Positions 1-6,623 of a stretch of 6,997 nt of DNA are shown one piece after another. Made by a program: the position numbers and the translations under genes. This DNA comes from Opitutia bacterium (GTDB lineage: Bacteria > Verrucomicrobiota > Verrucomicrobiia > Opitutales > Opitutaceae): the NCBI GenBank assembly GCA_003157575.1, contig PMKA01000465.1, positions 1 through 6,997 on the forward strand. The letters run 5' to 3'. The notes under the pieces were generated by a model. That model did not search any database and was not told the origin of the DNA. It saw nothing but the letters and a program-made list of their open reading frames with translations. Position 1 is the first letter of the stretch. Each line of letters opens with the position of its first letter.

Positions 1-350
1 CCGGGGCACAAATAGCCGGTGCAGGTGCACAGGAAGAGCGCGTCGAGCTGGTCGGGCCGAAGTTCCACCTGGGCCAGCGCCCGGCTCAATGCCGCGCCTG
101 CCAGGCGCGGCGCCTCGCGGCGATAAGCAGCATTCAGTTCATCCGCAGAAGAATCGAAGGCCCGGGCAATGTCATCGATTGCGAAGTGGCGGGTCGCGAT
201 TCCGCTGTCTCCCGTCAGGATCGCGCGGAGGACGAGTTGCGAACGCCGGTTCAGGCGCTGCAGGGCCGGCGAGTTGCGGGCGATTTCCCAGCATTGCTGT
301 TGCGTGAGGATGGCGGGCGGCACTGCGGTCGCGAGGGATTGAAGGAACAT
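1..350 (-). CDS. Type III polyketide synthase (chalcone/stilbene synthase family), N-terminal part
   Basis: The gene starts with ATG at 350 and runs off the left edge after 116 codons, so only about the first third of a usual 350-400 aa enzyme is present. The family decarboxylates malonyl-CoA and extends an acyl-CoA starter on an active-site cysteine, making small aromatics or alkylpyrones. Visible family marks are GDSGIATRHF (residues 47-56), matching the conserved 'sGI..Rh' stretch, and DALFLCTCTGYLCPG near the window edge, matching the 'T(S)G..xPG' loop of chalcone synthase. The catalytic Cys-His-Asn triad lies in the missing part, so activity cannot be judged. It starts 11 bp after the stop of the preceding oxidoreductase stub, with no clear Shine-Dalgarno, so it probably depends on the methyltransferase operon for transcription. 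It could be another thiolase-fold synthase, but the combination of motifs and neighbours favours type III PKS. Confidence 0.84.
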   Translation of the reverse strand, partial: MFLQSLATAVPPAILTQQQCWEIARNSPALQRLNRRSQLVLRAILTGDSGIATRHFAIDDIARAFDSSADELNAAYRREAPRLAGAALSRALAQVELRPDQLDALFLCTCTGYLCP

Positions 351-361
351 GTTGGGCGGGG

Positions 362-463
362 TTAATGCGTCAGGCGATAAAGCAGACGGAACGGCACAAG
401 CCGGGCGAGGCCGGCCAGGCCGCCGCCGACGATTTCGACCGGCTGAGAATCTCCGCGGGTCAT
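362..463 (-). pseudogene. Remnant of an FAD-dependent oxidoreductase (33 codons, interior deleted)
   Basis: A 33-codon frame starts with ATG at 463, overlapping the methyltransferase stop as ATGA, and ends with TAA at 362-364. Its first 19 residues read MTRGDSQPVEIVGGGLAGL, a clean Rossmann beta-strand plus GxGxxG dinucleotide-binding start typical of FAD oxidoreductases. They are followed directly by ARLVPFRLLYRLTH and stop, where a full enzyme would have over 350 further residues. Bacterial type III PKS loci often carry a methyltransferase and an FAD-dependent oxidoreductase, so the expected third gene appears reduced to its two ends. The 14-residue tail is inferred, not shown, to be the original C-terminus. 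The preserved start overlap and the short gap to the PKS gene mean downstream translation may still be coupled. An assembly collapse or a genuine short peptide are the alternatives. Confidence 0.62.
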
Positions 464-1125
464 GCTGGAATTCCGACCCGATCGCGGCGCCATGCGATCA
501 TGCGGTTTGCTCCGAACAGGGTGCTGGAGCAGCGCCAGCTCCATTCTTCCTTCGCCAGACCAAGGAGGCGGGGAAGTTCGTCGCGCTGGAATCCCGCGGC
601 AATGCTCACGCGGCCATCGTGACGGCTGACATGGTTGGCGCCCATCAGCGGGGCGACCAGGCGGAATAGCCATTGTGAGGTACGGGAACGCTCGGGTTCA
701 CAGGCCAGAATGAGCCGGGCGTGCGATTGGAGCCTGGCGCCGACCGCGGCCAGTTCAGCGGCGGTGAATTGATGGAAAATCAGGTTGCCATAGATGACAT
801 CATAGGCGCCGAAGCCGGCAAACGTGCGCAAATCGGCGCGGTGCCAGCGCGCCCCGGCCGGCCAGAAACCGGGCGTCGGCCAGGCGTCGAGCCCATCGAC
901 CTGCAAACCCCGCCGACGAAGCCCAATCGCCAGTTCGCCCGTGCCCGCGCCGACCTCAAGGATGGATTCGCCCTTCACGGCCCTGGCGGCCAACGTGCGC
1001 ACGAACCACCGGTAATTGCCCATCAGCGCGTTGATGATGCGAAGGTCGCGGCGGTTTTTGTGCGCATCGGGATGGTCATGCGGTAGCGAATCGAGGAACT
1101 CGGCTTGAACGATGCGCGGCGTCAC
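460..1125 (-). CDS. Class I SAM-dependent methyltransferase of the type III PKS operon
   Basis: This 221-aa protein has a Rossmann-type methyltransferase core. Motif I is ILEVGAGTGELAIGL (55-69), the acidic residue that would hold the SAM ribose is in GLDAWP (D80), and YDVIYGNLIFHQF (108-120) occupies the motif IV region. The 'NLxxHxF' form resembles methyltransferases I associate with bacterial type III PKS clusters, where they likely O- or C-methylate the polyketide; the substrate is inference. No signal peptide or membrane segment is seen, so it should be cytosolic. The start is GTG at 1125, the only usable start before an in-frame stop near 1156. Its TGA at 460-462 overlaps the ATG of the following oxidoreductase stub. 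It begins 88 bp after trxB, so it may have its own promoter, though none is convincing. Confidence 0.87.
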   Translation of the reverse strand: MTPRIVQAEFLDSLPHDHPDAHKNRRDLRIINALMGNYRWFVRTLAARAVKGESILEVGAGTGELAIGLRRRGLQVDGLDAWPTPGFWPAGARWHRADLRTFAGFGAYDVIYGNLIFHQFTAAELAAVGARLQSHARLILACEPERSRTSQWLFRLVAPLMGANHVSRHDGRVSIAAGFQRDELPRLLGLAKEEWSWRCSSTLFGANRMIAWRRDRVGIPA

Positions 1126-1197
1126 ACCACAGACTGGCGGGATTCGTCGAGAACGTCAAACAGGGGCGCCTGAGCGCGTCTTCGGCGAAGAACCGTG

Positions 1198-1211
1198 GGC
1201 GCACGTGCGCC
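1198..1211. other. Perfect 14-bp palindrome after trxB
   Basis: GGCGCACGTGCGCC reads identically on both strands and lies 2 bp past the trxB stop codon. It has no unpaired loop and no T-tract in either direction, so it is not a standard intrinsic terminator. A second small inverted repeat (TCTTC-GGC-GAAGA, 1179-1191) follows in the same 88-bp gap. A protein-binding site or an mRNA 3' hairpin at the trxB end are both possible, and chance is plausible in GC-rich DNA. Confidence 0.3.
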
Positions 1212-1213
1212 GC

Positions 1214-2158
1214 TTACGCCCCGTGCTCCGCCAGCCAGCGTTCGGCCTCGATTGCAGCCTGGCAGCCCATGCCTGCAGCGGTGATGGCCTGCCGGTAGAT
1301 GTGGTCCGCGCAGTCCCCGGCGACGAACACGCCCGGCACCTTCGTCTTCACCTGGCTGCCGCCCGCCGGAAGGAGATAACCGCTCGCGTCAACATCGAGC
1401 GCCTGTGCGAACGGCTCGGTGTTCGGTACATGACCGATGGCCATGAACACGCCCTTGCACGGGATCACCCGCCCGGCGCCGGTCTTCGCGTCCTTCACCC
1501 TCACGCCGTTGACGCCCGCTTCCGGGGAGCCGAGCACTTCCGTGAGAATGCTGTTCCATGCCGGCCGGATCTTGGGGTGGGCGAGCGTCCGCTCCGCCAT
1601 GATCCTCGAGGCGCGCAGGGTGTCGCGCCGGTGGATGAGCGTGACGCTGCTGGCAAAACGCGTCAGAAACAGCGCCTCCTCGCAGGCCGAGTCCCCGCCG
1701 CCCACGACGACGACGTCCATGTTCCGGTAGAACGCTCCGTCGCAGGTTGCGCAGGTGGTCACGCCCTTGCCTCCAAAATATTCTTTTTCCCCGGGCACGC
1801 CCATCATGCGCGGCGACGCGCCGGTGGCGACGATGACGCTCCTGGCGAGAATCTCCCGCTCTCCCGTGCGCAGCTTCAGCGGCTGTCCGGAGAAATCGAC
1901 CGACCCGATGCGCCCCTGTTCGAAACGGGCGCCGAATTTCGCGGCCTGTTTGCGCAGGTTGTCCATGAGCTGGAAACCGTCGATGCCCTCGGGAAACCCC
2001 GGGAAGTTTTCGACCTCCGACGTGGTGGTCAGCTGTCCGCCCGGCAACGTGCCCTCGATCAGCAGCGGGGAGAGATTTGCGCGCCCGGCGTAAACGGCCG
2101 CGGTCAATCCCGCAGAGCCGGTGCCGACGATGACGATATTTTCAATGGATGAGGACAT
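1214..2158 (-). CDS. trxB: Thioredoxin reductase
   Basis: This 314-aa flavoenzyme passes electrons from NADPH through FAD and a redox disulfide to thioredoxin in the cytosol. The length fits the low-molecular-weight bacterial TrxB (E. coli about 320 aa). Visible are the N-terminal FAD site [10 protein letters not shown] (11-20), the active-site CATC (C136-C139) just before the NADPH domain, GGGDSA (153-158) and HRR (176-178) for NADPH binding, and the C-terminal FAD motif [10 protein letters not shown] (276-285). Motif order is canonical and nothing is missing. The chosen ATG at 2158 places the FAD motif ten residues in and has GGGG about 11 bp upstream. A longer in-frame extension to 2326 would run into the repeat-like element and is not homologous-looking. 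It stands alone, between the TPM operon and the PKS operon. Thioredoxin reductase is often in OxyR-type regulons, but no matching operator is seen upstream here. Confidence 0.97.
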   Translation of the reverse strand: MSSSIENIVIVGTGSAGLTAAVYAGRANLSPLLIEGTLPGGQLTTTSEVENFPGFPEGIDGFQLMDNLRKQAAKFGARFEQGRIGSVDFSGQPLKLRTGEREILARSVIVATGASPRMMGVPGEKEYFGGKGVTTCATCDGAFYRNMDVVVVGGGDSACEEALFLTRFASSVTLIHRRDTLRASRIMAERTLAHPKIRPAWNSILTEVLGSPEAGVNGVRVKDAKTGAGRVIPCKGVFMAIGHVPNTEPFAQALDVDASGYLLPAGGSQVKTKVPGVFVAGDCADHIYRQAITAAGMGCQAAIEAERWLAEHGA

Positions 2159-2288
2159 GGAGTGAAGTTCCCCACTGAGCCCCGAGACCGCCGGCAGCGC
2201 AAACCCAGAGTGAAGAAGGAAGGCCGATTTGCGATGGTCACCGGCCGACGTCTCAATTTGAACCGTAGCCGAGAACGTAAATGTAGCT
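2159..2288. other. Non-coding leader region of trxB
   Basis: This stretch between the trxB start and the repeat-like element must hold the trxB promoter and leader. Open frames across it are spurious: they lack homology-like sequence and one runs straight through the repeat. I see GGGG shortly before the trxB ATG but no convincing paired -35/-10 boxes on the minus strand. Confidence 0.4.
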
Positions 2289-2396
2289 GCGAGCGTGAGC
2301 GAGCGGAGGGTTCGTCCACTCGCCATTTCGACGGATTCGACAAGCTCACCGCAGGCAAGCTCAAGGCCCCGGGCATGTCGAGGGGCTCACGCTCGC
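2289..2396. repeat. Repeat-like intergenic element with 12-bp terminal inverted repeats
   Basis: Perfect inverted repeats GCGAGCGTGAGC (2289-2300) and GCTCACGCTCGC (2385-2396) bound a 108-bp unit lying just past the stop of the short TPM gene. Inside are an exact 8-bp direct repeat, CAAGCTCA, at 2341-2348 and 2356-2363, and an inverted pair TCGACA (2337-2342) / TGTCGA (2376-2381). This layout resembles REP/BIME or MITE-type extragenic elements, and the 'TTCGACAAGCTCA' core resembles dispersed intergenic repeats I recall from related GC-rich genomes (memory, not a search). It has no coding content. A role as an operon-end structure or a mobile non-autonomous repeat is inference; copy number in the genome would decide. 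Confidence 0.5.
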
Positions 2397-2419
2397 GGCC
2401 GCACATTCATGAAACCGAT

Positions 2420-2857
2420 CTAAACGTCTTCGACGACGTCGTCCGGCAATTCGTTCTTGTCGTCGGGCTCGTGGGGAAAATGCACGGCGAGCATCTCGCC
2501 CGCGCGGTTGATGCCGTTGACGATTCCGTCCGTGAACTCGCCGCGTTGGAAATGGCCGGTCATCGCGGCCGCAAGTTCGCGCCAGAAACTTTCGCCGCAT
2601 TTCGCATGGACCGCCTCGTCGCCGATCACGGCGAACGTGCGCGATCGCGGTGCGACGAAAATGAGCACGGCGTTGCGGTGTTTCGTGGCCTGCATTCTGA
2701 GCTTCAGGAAGGCCTCCTGTGCCTTGGCCACTGGATCCGGAGCGGGCTTGTGGCTGATCATGACGCGGATCTCGCCGGACGATTTTTCCTCCGCCGCGCG
2801 GATTGCGGCGTGGATGCGTTCGTGCGCCAGCTGATCGACGAATTTGCGGTGTCTCAT
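2420..2857 (-). CDS. Short TPM-domain protein (YgcG-type fold), cytosolic
   Basis: This 145-aa protein is essentially a single TPM domain (TPM_phosphatase, PF04536 type). It opens with a helix, then has SSGEIRVMISHKP (26-38) and AVLIFVAPRSRTFAVIGDEAV (63-83), corresponding to the conserved 'GEI.v' strand and 'n.vLi.va...r...v.gd' core. GEFTDGIVNGINRAGEML (106-123) corresponds to the 'g.y..Gi..ai..ig..L' end. It has no signal peptide and no membrane helix, unlike its upstream neighbour, and ends in an acidic tail. ATG at 2857 is chosen because it lies 10 bp after the stop of the preceding TPM gene; an upstream extension would only be the glycine-rich coding region read in another frame. LemA, long TPM and short TPM genes commonly occur together. 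The biochemical role of the domain in bacteria is unsettled, so only the family is assigned. Confidence 0.88.
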   Translation of the reverse strand: MRHRKFVDQLAHERIHAAIRAAEEKSSGEIRVMISHKPAPDPVAKAQEAFLKLRMQATKHRNAVLIFVAPRSRTFAVIGDEAVHAKCGESFWRELAAAMTGHFQRGEFTDGIVNGINRAGEMLAVHFPHEPDDKNELPDDVVEDV

Positions 2858-2867
2858 GACGGTCTTT

Positions 2868-3704
2868 CTACCAATGCCCGCCGGCGCCCCCGCCGCCAAA
2901 ACTGCCGCCGCCCCCGGAGAACCCTCCGCCACCTCCACCTCCGCCGAATCCGCCGCCCCCGAATCCTCCTCCGCCAAGCCAGAACGTGGGGCCGCCCCCG
3001 GGGCCGCGACGCCCTGTGGAGCTTTGATACACGGCGCTGCGCCGGTTGCGGATCGCACCAATCAAGCCGAGGCCAAGGATGAAGGCAAAGAACACCAGGA
3101 TGACGGGCCAGTTGGCGTTTGACGCGCCTTCATCGACGGTTTTTCCAGTGCCGTGATATTCACCCTTGGTTGCGGCGATGATCGCAGTGATCGCCGCGTC
3201 CAGTCCTCCGGCATAATCGCCCGACCGGAAGCGGGGCGTCAGCTCATTTGCGATGATGAGATGGCACACTCCGTCGGTCAGGACCGGTTCGAGACCGTAG
3301 CCCGTCTTGATGCGAAGCTCGTGCTCCTGCATGAAGGCGAACAGCACGGCGCCGTTGTTTCTGCCCTTCTGACCGACGCCCCAGGCCTGGGCCGTGCGCA
3401 CGGTGTAGTCCTCGATCTCGGCGCCCGACGGAAGATGCGGGAAGATTGCGACGACAATCTGGTTCGATGTGTCGCGTTCAAATTGCTCCAACCGGCCGTT
3501 GAGACGCCCGGCGTCCGCCGGCGAAACGATCCCTGCGGCGTCGTTGAAATAGCGCGCCGGTTTGGGTGGAGGCGCGTCCGAGGCGCGAAGAGCGCCGGCG
3601 CCCAGGGCAAGGAAGGCGAACAGCACAAGCCAGCTGACCAAACCTGTTTCGGATTTCGGCATTCGAAACTGGGTTTTCGTCGACAGGAGTCTCACGGGCT
3701 GCAT
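2868..3704 (-). CDS. TPM-domain membrane protein with glycine-rich C-terminal tail (YgcG family)
   Basis: The protein is 278 aa. A hydrophobic export segment (about 21-38) is followed by ALRASDA, a plausible signal-peptidase site. The TPM domain spans roughly 50-180, including NDAAGIVSP, QIVVAIFPH and the diagnostic GRNNGAVLFAF...ELRIKTGYGLEPVLTDG (115-145). A second membrane helix lies at 199-217, then a basic stretch, and then a tail of about 44 residues that is mostly glycine and ends SFGGGGAGGHW, the classic ending of this family. The TPM domain should therefore face the periplasm, with the tail cytoplasmic. The start is ATG at 3704, overlapping the lemA stop as TGATG. GTG at 3707 or ATG at 3662 are alternatives; the last gives a more compact signal peptide. 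It is the middle gene of lemA-TPM-TPM. Molecular function is not firmly known. Confidence 0.93.
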   Translation of the reverse strand: MQPVRLLSTKTQFRMPKSETGLVSWLVLFAFLALGAGALRASDAPPPKPARYFNDAAGIVSPADAGRLNGRLEQFERDTSNQIVVAIFPHLPSGAEIEDYTVRTAQAWGVGQKGRNNGAVLFAFMQEHELRIKTGYGLEPVLTDGVCHLIIANELTPRFRSGDYAGGLDAAITAIIAATKGEYHGTGKTVDEGASNANWPVILVFFAFILGLGLIGAIRNRRSAVYQSSTGRRGPGGGPTFWLGGGGFGGGGFGGGGGGGGFSGGGGSFGGGGAGGHW

Positions 3705-4336
3705 CACGGCTTTGCCGGCGCGGGCTTGCCGCCGAAGTCGAACTGCACTGCCGGCGGTTTTTCAGCCCCGGGGGTCGCCTGGAAGTAGGCCTTGTCCTTG
3801 AAGCCGAACGCGCCGGCAAAGAAGACCGCCGGTATGCGCTTGATTGCGGAATTGTAGTCGCGGGCGGCGTCGTTGAAACGGCCGCGTTCGACGGCGATGC
3901 GGTTCTCCGTTCCCTCAAGTTGAGACTGGAGCATCTGGAAATTGCCGTTTGCCTTCAGGTCGGGATAGCGTTCGACGACGACCAGCAAACGCGAGAGCGC
4001 CGAGCTGAGCTGGCCCTGTGCCTGTTCGAACTGGGCGAGCTGGGCCGGATCGGTCGGCGCGGCAGTCGCGTTCATCTGCACCTTTCCGACCGAGGCGCGG
4101 GCCTCTGTGATCTCCGTCAGCGTCGACTTCTCGAAATTGGCGGCGCCGGAGACGGTGTTGACGAGGTTGGGGATGAGGTCGGCGCGGCGCTGGTACACAT
4201 TCTGGACTTGCGCCCACTGGGCGTCGACCGCCTGCGAGCGGTTGACAAGGCCGTTGTAGGATCCGATGGCGGCGATGACCAGAATCGCGACCATGAGGAC
4301 GAACGCTCCCGCGATGCCGAGGACGATTTTGCTCAT
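3704..4336 (-). CDS. lemA: LemA family membrane protein
   Basis: The product is 210 aa. An N-terminal membrane anchor (about 5-24) is followed directly by the LemA signature SYNGLVNRSQAVDAQWAQVQ (26-45) and YQRRADLIPNLVNTV (48-62). Further family blocks are ITEARASVGK (76-85), the ERYPDLKANGNFQMLQSQLEGTENRIAVERGRFNDA region (122-157), and YNSAIKRIPAVFFAGAFGFKDKAYFQA (161-187). The rest folds as a helical bundle outside the cytoplasm. An alanine/proline-rich tail ends the protein. Length is close to the usual 185-200 aa. ATG at 4336 is the natural start because the anchor follows at once. It is the first gene of a three-gene unit with two TPM-domain genes, overlapping the next start. LemA's role is not well defined; its pairing with TPM proteins suggests an envelope complex (inference). 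Confidence 0.96.
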   Translation of the reverse strand: MSKIVLGIAGAFVLMVAILVIAAIGSYNGLVNRSQAVDAQWAQVQNVYQRRADLIPNLVNTVSGAANFEKSTLTEITEARASVGKVQMNATAAPTDPAQLAQFEQAQGQLSSALSRLLVVVERYPDLKANGNFQMLQSQLEGTENRIAVERGRFNDAARDYNSAIKRIPAVFFAGAFGFKDKAYFQATPGAEKPPAVQFDFGGKPAPAKP

Positions 4337-4349
4337 GATGGAAACACAC

Positions 4350-4377
4350 CTATTAACCGGAGCCTGTTCAGAGACAA
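4350..4377 (-). promoter_or_regulatory. Candidate promoter of the lemA-TPM-TPM operon
   Basis: On the minus strand TTGTCT (4377-4372) and TAATAG (4355-4350) are 16 bp apart and end 13 bp before the lemA ATG. Matches to the sigma-70 boxes are 4/6 and 3/6, so this is weak. The implied leader is very short. The 105-bp gap between the CoiA-like gene and lemA is the logical place for the operon promoter, which is the main support. Confidence 0.25.
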
Positions 4378-4441
4378 GCGGAGAGGCGGTATAATGGAGG
4401 CTGGAGTTTGTAGGGGGGCGGACGGAGCCGCTCCTGCATCG

Positions 4442-5605
4442 TCAATCTGGAGCGACCATCGTCATCGGGTGGCGTGAATACCGAGAGCAGCAGACGGCCT
4501 TGCGACCCTGGAATGGACCGGACCCTAGGACGACTTCATTCTGCGATGCCTGGCAAACGGGGCAGATTCCGACGTTTTCGCGGATGACCTTGTCCGGGAC
4601 CTCTTCTTGAGGCGCCTCTGTAGCTTCTTCCTCTTTGATCATCCCGAATTCCCTGGTCGAAGCCGGTCTTCCATGAATCTGCGGGGGCCAGCAATCGGTC
4701 ACGGCGCCGGCTGAGGGATTTAGCATCGCCGGAATCTGCCGGGGTGCCTCCGTTGCCTCCTGAGGCGCCGGCACGCCCGACTGTTGCAGACGGAGTCTCT
4801 CAGCTTCCCTCTGCTGTTTCTCGCGTTTCTTCTGTTCTCCGACCCAGTCGATGAGCTTCTGCCGGCGCTTGCCGAACTCCGCGTTGGCAAGCCATCCGCG
4901 GCCGGCCTCCTTGTTGGACAGCCAGTCGCGCAACAGGTCGATCGCCTGTGACACGACTCTGCGTGTCCCGTCCTTGTCCTCGTCGCAGATATTCCACCAC
5001 ATGGCGGCGTACTTGCGGAGATCGATGCAAAGGACGGATACCGGAGCGGAACGGGCGCGATCGAGAAGCGCCTGCGGTGTCTTCTTGTGGGAGATCAGGT
5101 GAATCTCGATCTGGCGGTCGGGCAGGGTGATGTCCGGCGAGTCCGCCGTGGAGTCGTCAATATGCGAGACGTGGACAACAGGATTGGTCACAGGGATGAT
5201 CTCCCCATCAACGACCCACCTTGAGGCGAAGAACTTCCTCTCCTGCCTCCGGGTGAATATCGCTCCAACCTGCGAGGCGAGAGCCTGTCGATCTCCGAAT
5301 GGAGGCAGGCACAACCGGATTTGAGGCTCCGAGAGAAGCTTGATCGTCATTCCGAATATCGAAGCTTCCAACGCGTGCCGGCATTCCCGCCGGTCTTCGT
5401 GTGCGAAGTGGTGGACCATGATTTCGCCATGGCGCGCGATCACGCGGCCGTGGCATCCCGGGCACGTGCACTCGCATGCGAGGCCCCTCGGAACCTCGTC
5501 CACGTCCCGCGGGTTTCCGTTCCGGTCGAGGGCGAACGGGATTGCGCCGGTCCTCGGAGAACCGGCCTCCGCCCAGTCCAGCGGAACTTTGTCCCATCGC
5601 TGCAT
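4442..5605 (-). CDS. CoiA-like protein: zinc finger, nuclease-fold core and C-terminal zinc knuckle
   Basis: The product is 387 aa. The first part matches the CoiA competence-protein family: IPFALDRNGNPRD (22-34), then CECTCPGC (44-51), GRVIARHGEIMVHHFAH (53-69) and a following cysteine (C75), forming a likely zinc-binding 'CPxC...HFAH' unit. Then come EASIFGMTIKLLSE (80-93) and LPP (100-102). The middle holds PDITLPDRQIEIHLISHKKT (157-176) and VLCIDL (191-196), consistent with the restriction-endonuclease-like core of the family, with D158, E167 and K174/K175 as candidate catalytic residues (inference). A charged, probably coiled-coil stretch covers about 245-275. A proline/glutamate-rich linker with EATEAP twice (283-288, 328-332) leads to a second cysteine cluster, CPVC (348-351) with CC (372-373). 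In streptococci CoiA acts after DNA uptake in transformation; here no other competence gene is visible. ATG at 5605 is chosen; TTG at 5626 is possible. Base composition looks a little less GC-rich than its neighbours. Confidence 0.8.
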   Translation of the reverse strand: MQRWDKVPLDWAEAGSPRTGAIPFALDRNGNPRDVDEVPRGLACECTCPGCHGRVIARHGEIMVHHFAHEDRRECRHALEASIFGMTIKLLSEPQIRLCLPPFGDRQALASQVGAIFTRRQERKFFASRWVVDGEIIPVTNPVVHVSHIDDSTADSPDITLPDRQIEIHLISHKKTPQALLDRARSAPVSVLCIDLRKYAAMWWNICDEDKDGTRRVVSQAIDLLRDWLSNKEAGRGWLANAEFGKRRQKLIDWVGEQKKREKQQREAERLRLQQSGVPAPQEATEAPRQIPAMLNPSAGAVTDCWPPQIHGRPASTREFGMIKEEEATEAPQEEVPDKVIRENVGICPVCQASQNEVVLGSGPFQGRKAVCCSRYSRHPMTMVAPD

Positions 5606-5696
5606 CTGGGTGGAACAATACGCCAACCGCAGCCCCGCACCAAGTCATTTGGAGCAACTGCGTGCCAGCCGTCGGCGCCGGGGACCGACCCGCCGG

Positions 5697-6623
5697 TCAG
5701 GACGGCGCCGGGGGGCTCGCGGTTCCTGGTTCTGCGGTCACAAGTTCAGAGACCACCATGCGCAGCACCTGGAGAAACAGCTCGGCTCCCTTCGTCTGGT
5801 AGCGTTGCAGGTGACGCACGATAAGGACTTCTCGCGAGGGGACGCGGCCGCTGAGTTCCCTGAAGACGAGGTTCTTCTTGTCGTTGGGCAGGATGGCGAT
5901 TCGCGGCAGGATGGATATTCCGGGCCCTATGGCAACAAGCGCCTTGACGGTGCTTACCTGCGAACAGCGGTGAGCCAGTTTTGGGATGAAATCGTGGGCG
6001 CCGCAGAACCGCTCGATCTCCGCTGACAGCGTGCTCGAGTGCCCGAGGAGCACAAAACTCTCGTTGGCCAGATCTTGAGCGGTGATCGATGGCTTCGTCG
6101 CCAGCGGATGGGTCTTTCCGACCACCAGAAGCAACGGCTCGCGATAAAGCACTTCGACCGACAGGCGGGGGTCCTTGACCGGCTGCGGGATGATCGCGAG
6201 GTCGAAGTCGCCCTCCGTCACGCCGTGCATCAATTCCGGACGGAAATCCTCGTGGGTGTGCACCATCAGGTTTGGATGCAGCGCGCGGCAGCGCTCAAGC
6301 GTCAACGGGAGCAGATAGGGGGCCACAGTCTGCGCAACGCCAACCTTGATCCGTCGCTCGAGCGTGGGGCTGTCCCGCAGTTCCTTCGACGCGTCCTCGA
6401 CAGCCAAAAGTATCAGGCGCACGCGATCGAGGAATACCTGTCCGGCCTCGGTCGGCACGGCCCGTCGGCCCAGGCGGTGAAACAGCTTGTGGCCCAGCTC
6501 GGTTTCTAGATTTATAATCTGTTGACTTAAAGAAGGTTGAGAAATGCTGCACTTTTCGGAAGCCCGCGTGAAATTGCCGTTGTCGGCGACCGCCACAAAG
6601 TAGCGAAGCTGGTATAGTTCCAT
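5697..6623 (-). CDS. LysR-family regulator, OxyR-like
   Basis: This 308-aa LysR-type regulator has an N-terminal winged helix-turn-helix (2-60: MELYQLRYFVAVADNGNFTR, then SISQPSLSQQIINLETELG), a linker helix, and a two-lobed ligand domain (about 91-295) including LATKPSITAQDL and ALVAIGPGISILP (228-240). The sequence is of the type usually annotated as a hydrogen-peroxide-inducible activator. However, the segment aligning with OxyR's redox-active 'GHC' reads GHSS (194-197). C207, near OxyR's second redox cysteine, and C220 are present. Classical peroxide sensing is therefore uncertain. ATG at 6623 has AGGA seven bases upstream (6634-6631). An OxyR-type operator overlaps this start and ribosome-binding site, so negative autoregulation is likely (inference). 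The divergent small membrane-protein gene is the probable target. The CoiA-like gene follows 91 bp downstream in the same direction. Confidence 0.94.
   Translation of the reverse strand: MELYQLRYFVAVADNGNFTRASEKCSISQPSLSQQIINLETELGHKLFHRLGRRAVPTEAGQVFLDRVRLILLAVEDASKELRDSPTLERRIKVGVAQTVAPYLLPLTLERCRALHPNLMVHTHEDFRPELMHGVTEGDFDLAIIPQPVKDPRLSVEVLYREPLLLVVGKTHPLATKPSITAQDLANESFVLLGHSSTLSAEIERFCGAHDFIPKLAHRCSQVSTVKALVAIGPGISILPRIAILPNDKKNLVFRELSGRVPSREVLIVRHLQRYQTKGAELFLQVLRMVVSELVTAEPGTASPPAPS

Noticed and set aside
1112..2152. Long plus-strand frame of 346 codons opposite trxB
   Set aside because: It is antisense to a fully canonical TrxB. The translation is arginine/histidine-rich and without recognisable motifs, as expected for a shadow frame in GC-rich DNA.
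2159..2326. N-terminal extension of trxB by 56 codons
   Set aside because: TrxB begins just before the FAD motif; the extension derives from the non-coding leader and repeat.
2104..2406. Minus-strand 100-codon frame before trxB
   Set aside because: It reads through the repeat-like element and out of frame into trxB; the serine/arginine-rich translation is typical of translated repeats.
2871..3000. Repetitive GC-rich stretch that could pass for a tandem repeat
   Set aside because: It is the coding sequence of the glycine-rich tail of the TPM membrane protein, in frame with the family's usual ending.
2162..3082. Plus-strand frame of 306 codons
   Set aside because: It crosses the repeat-like element and lies antisense to both TPM genes, with no family resemblance or upstream signal.
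4390..4395. Perfect TATAAT on the plus strand
   Set aside because: No usable -35 is found at the right distance, and nothing on the plus strand lies downstream except the antisense of the CoiA-like gene.
4425..4437. Inverted repeat GGAGC-C-GCTCC after the CoiA-like gene
   Set aside because: The stem is short with a one-base loop and no T-tract follows, so it is not a credible terminator.
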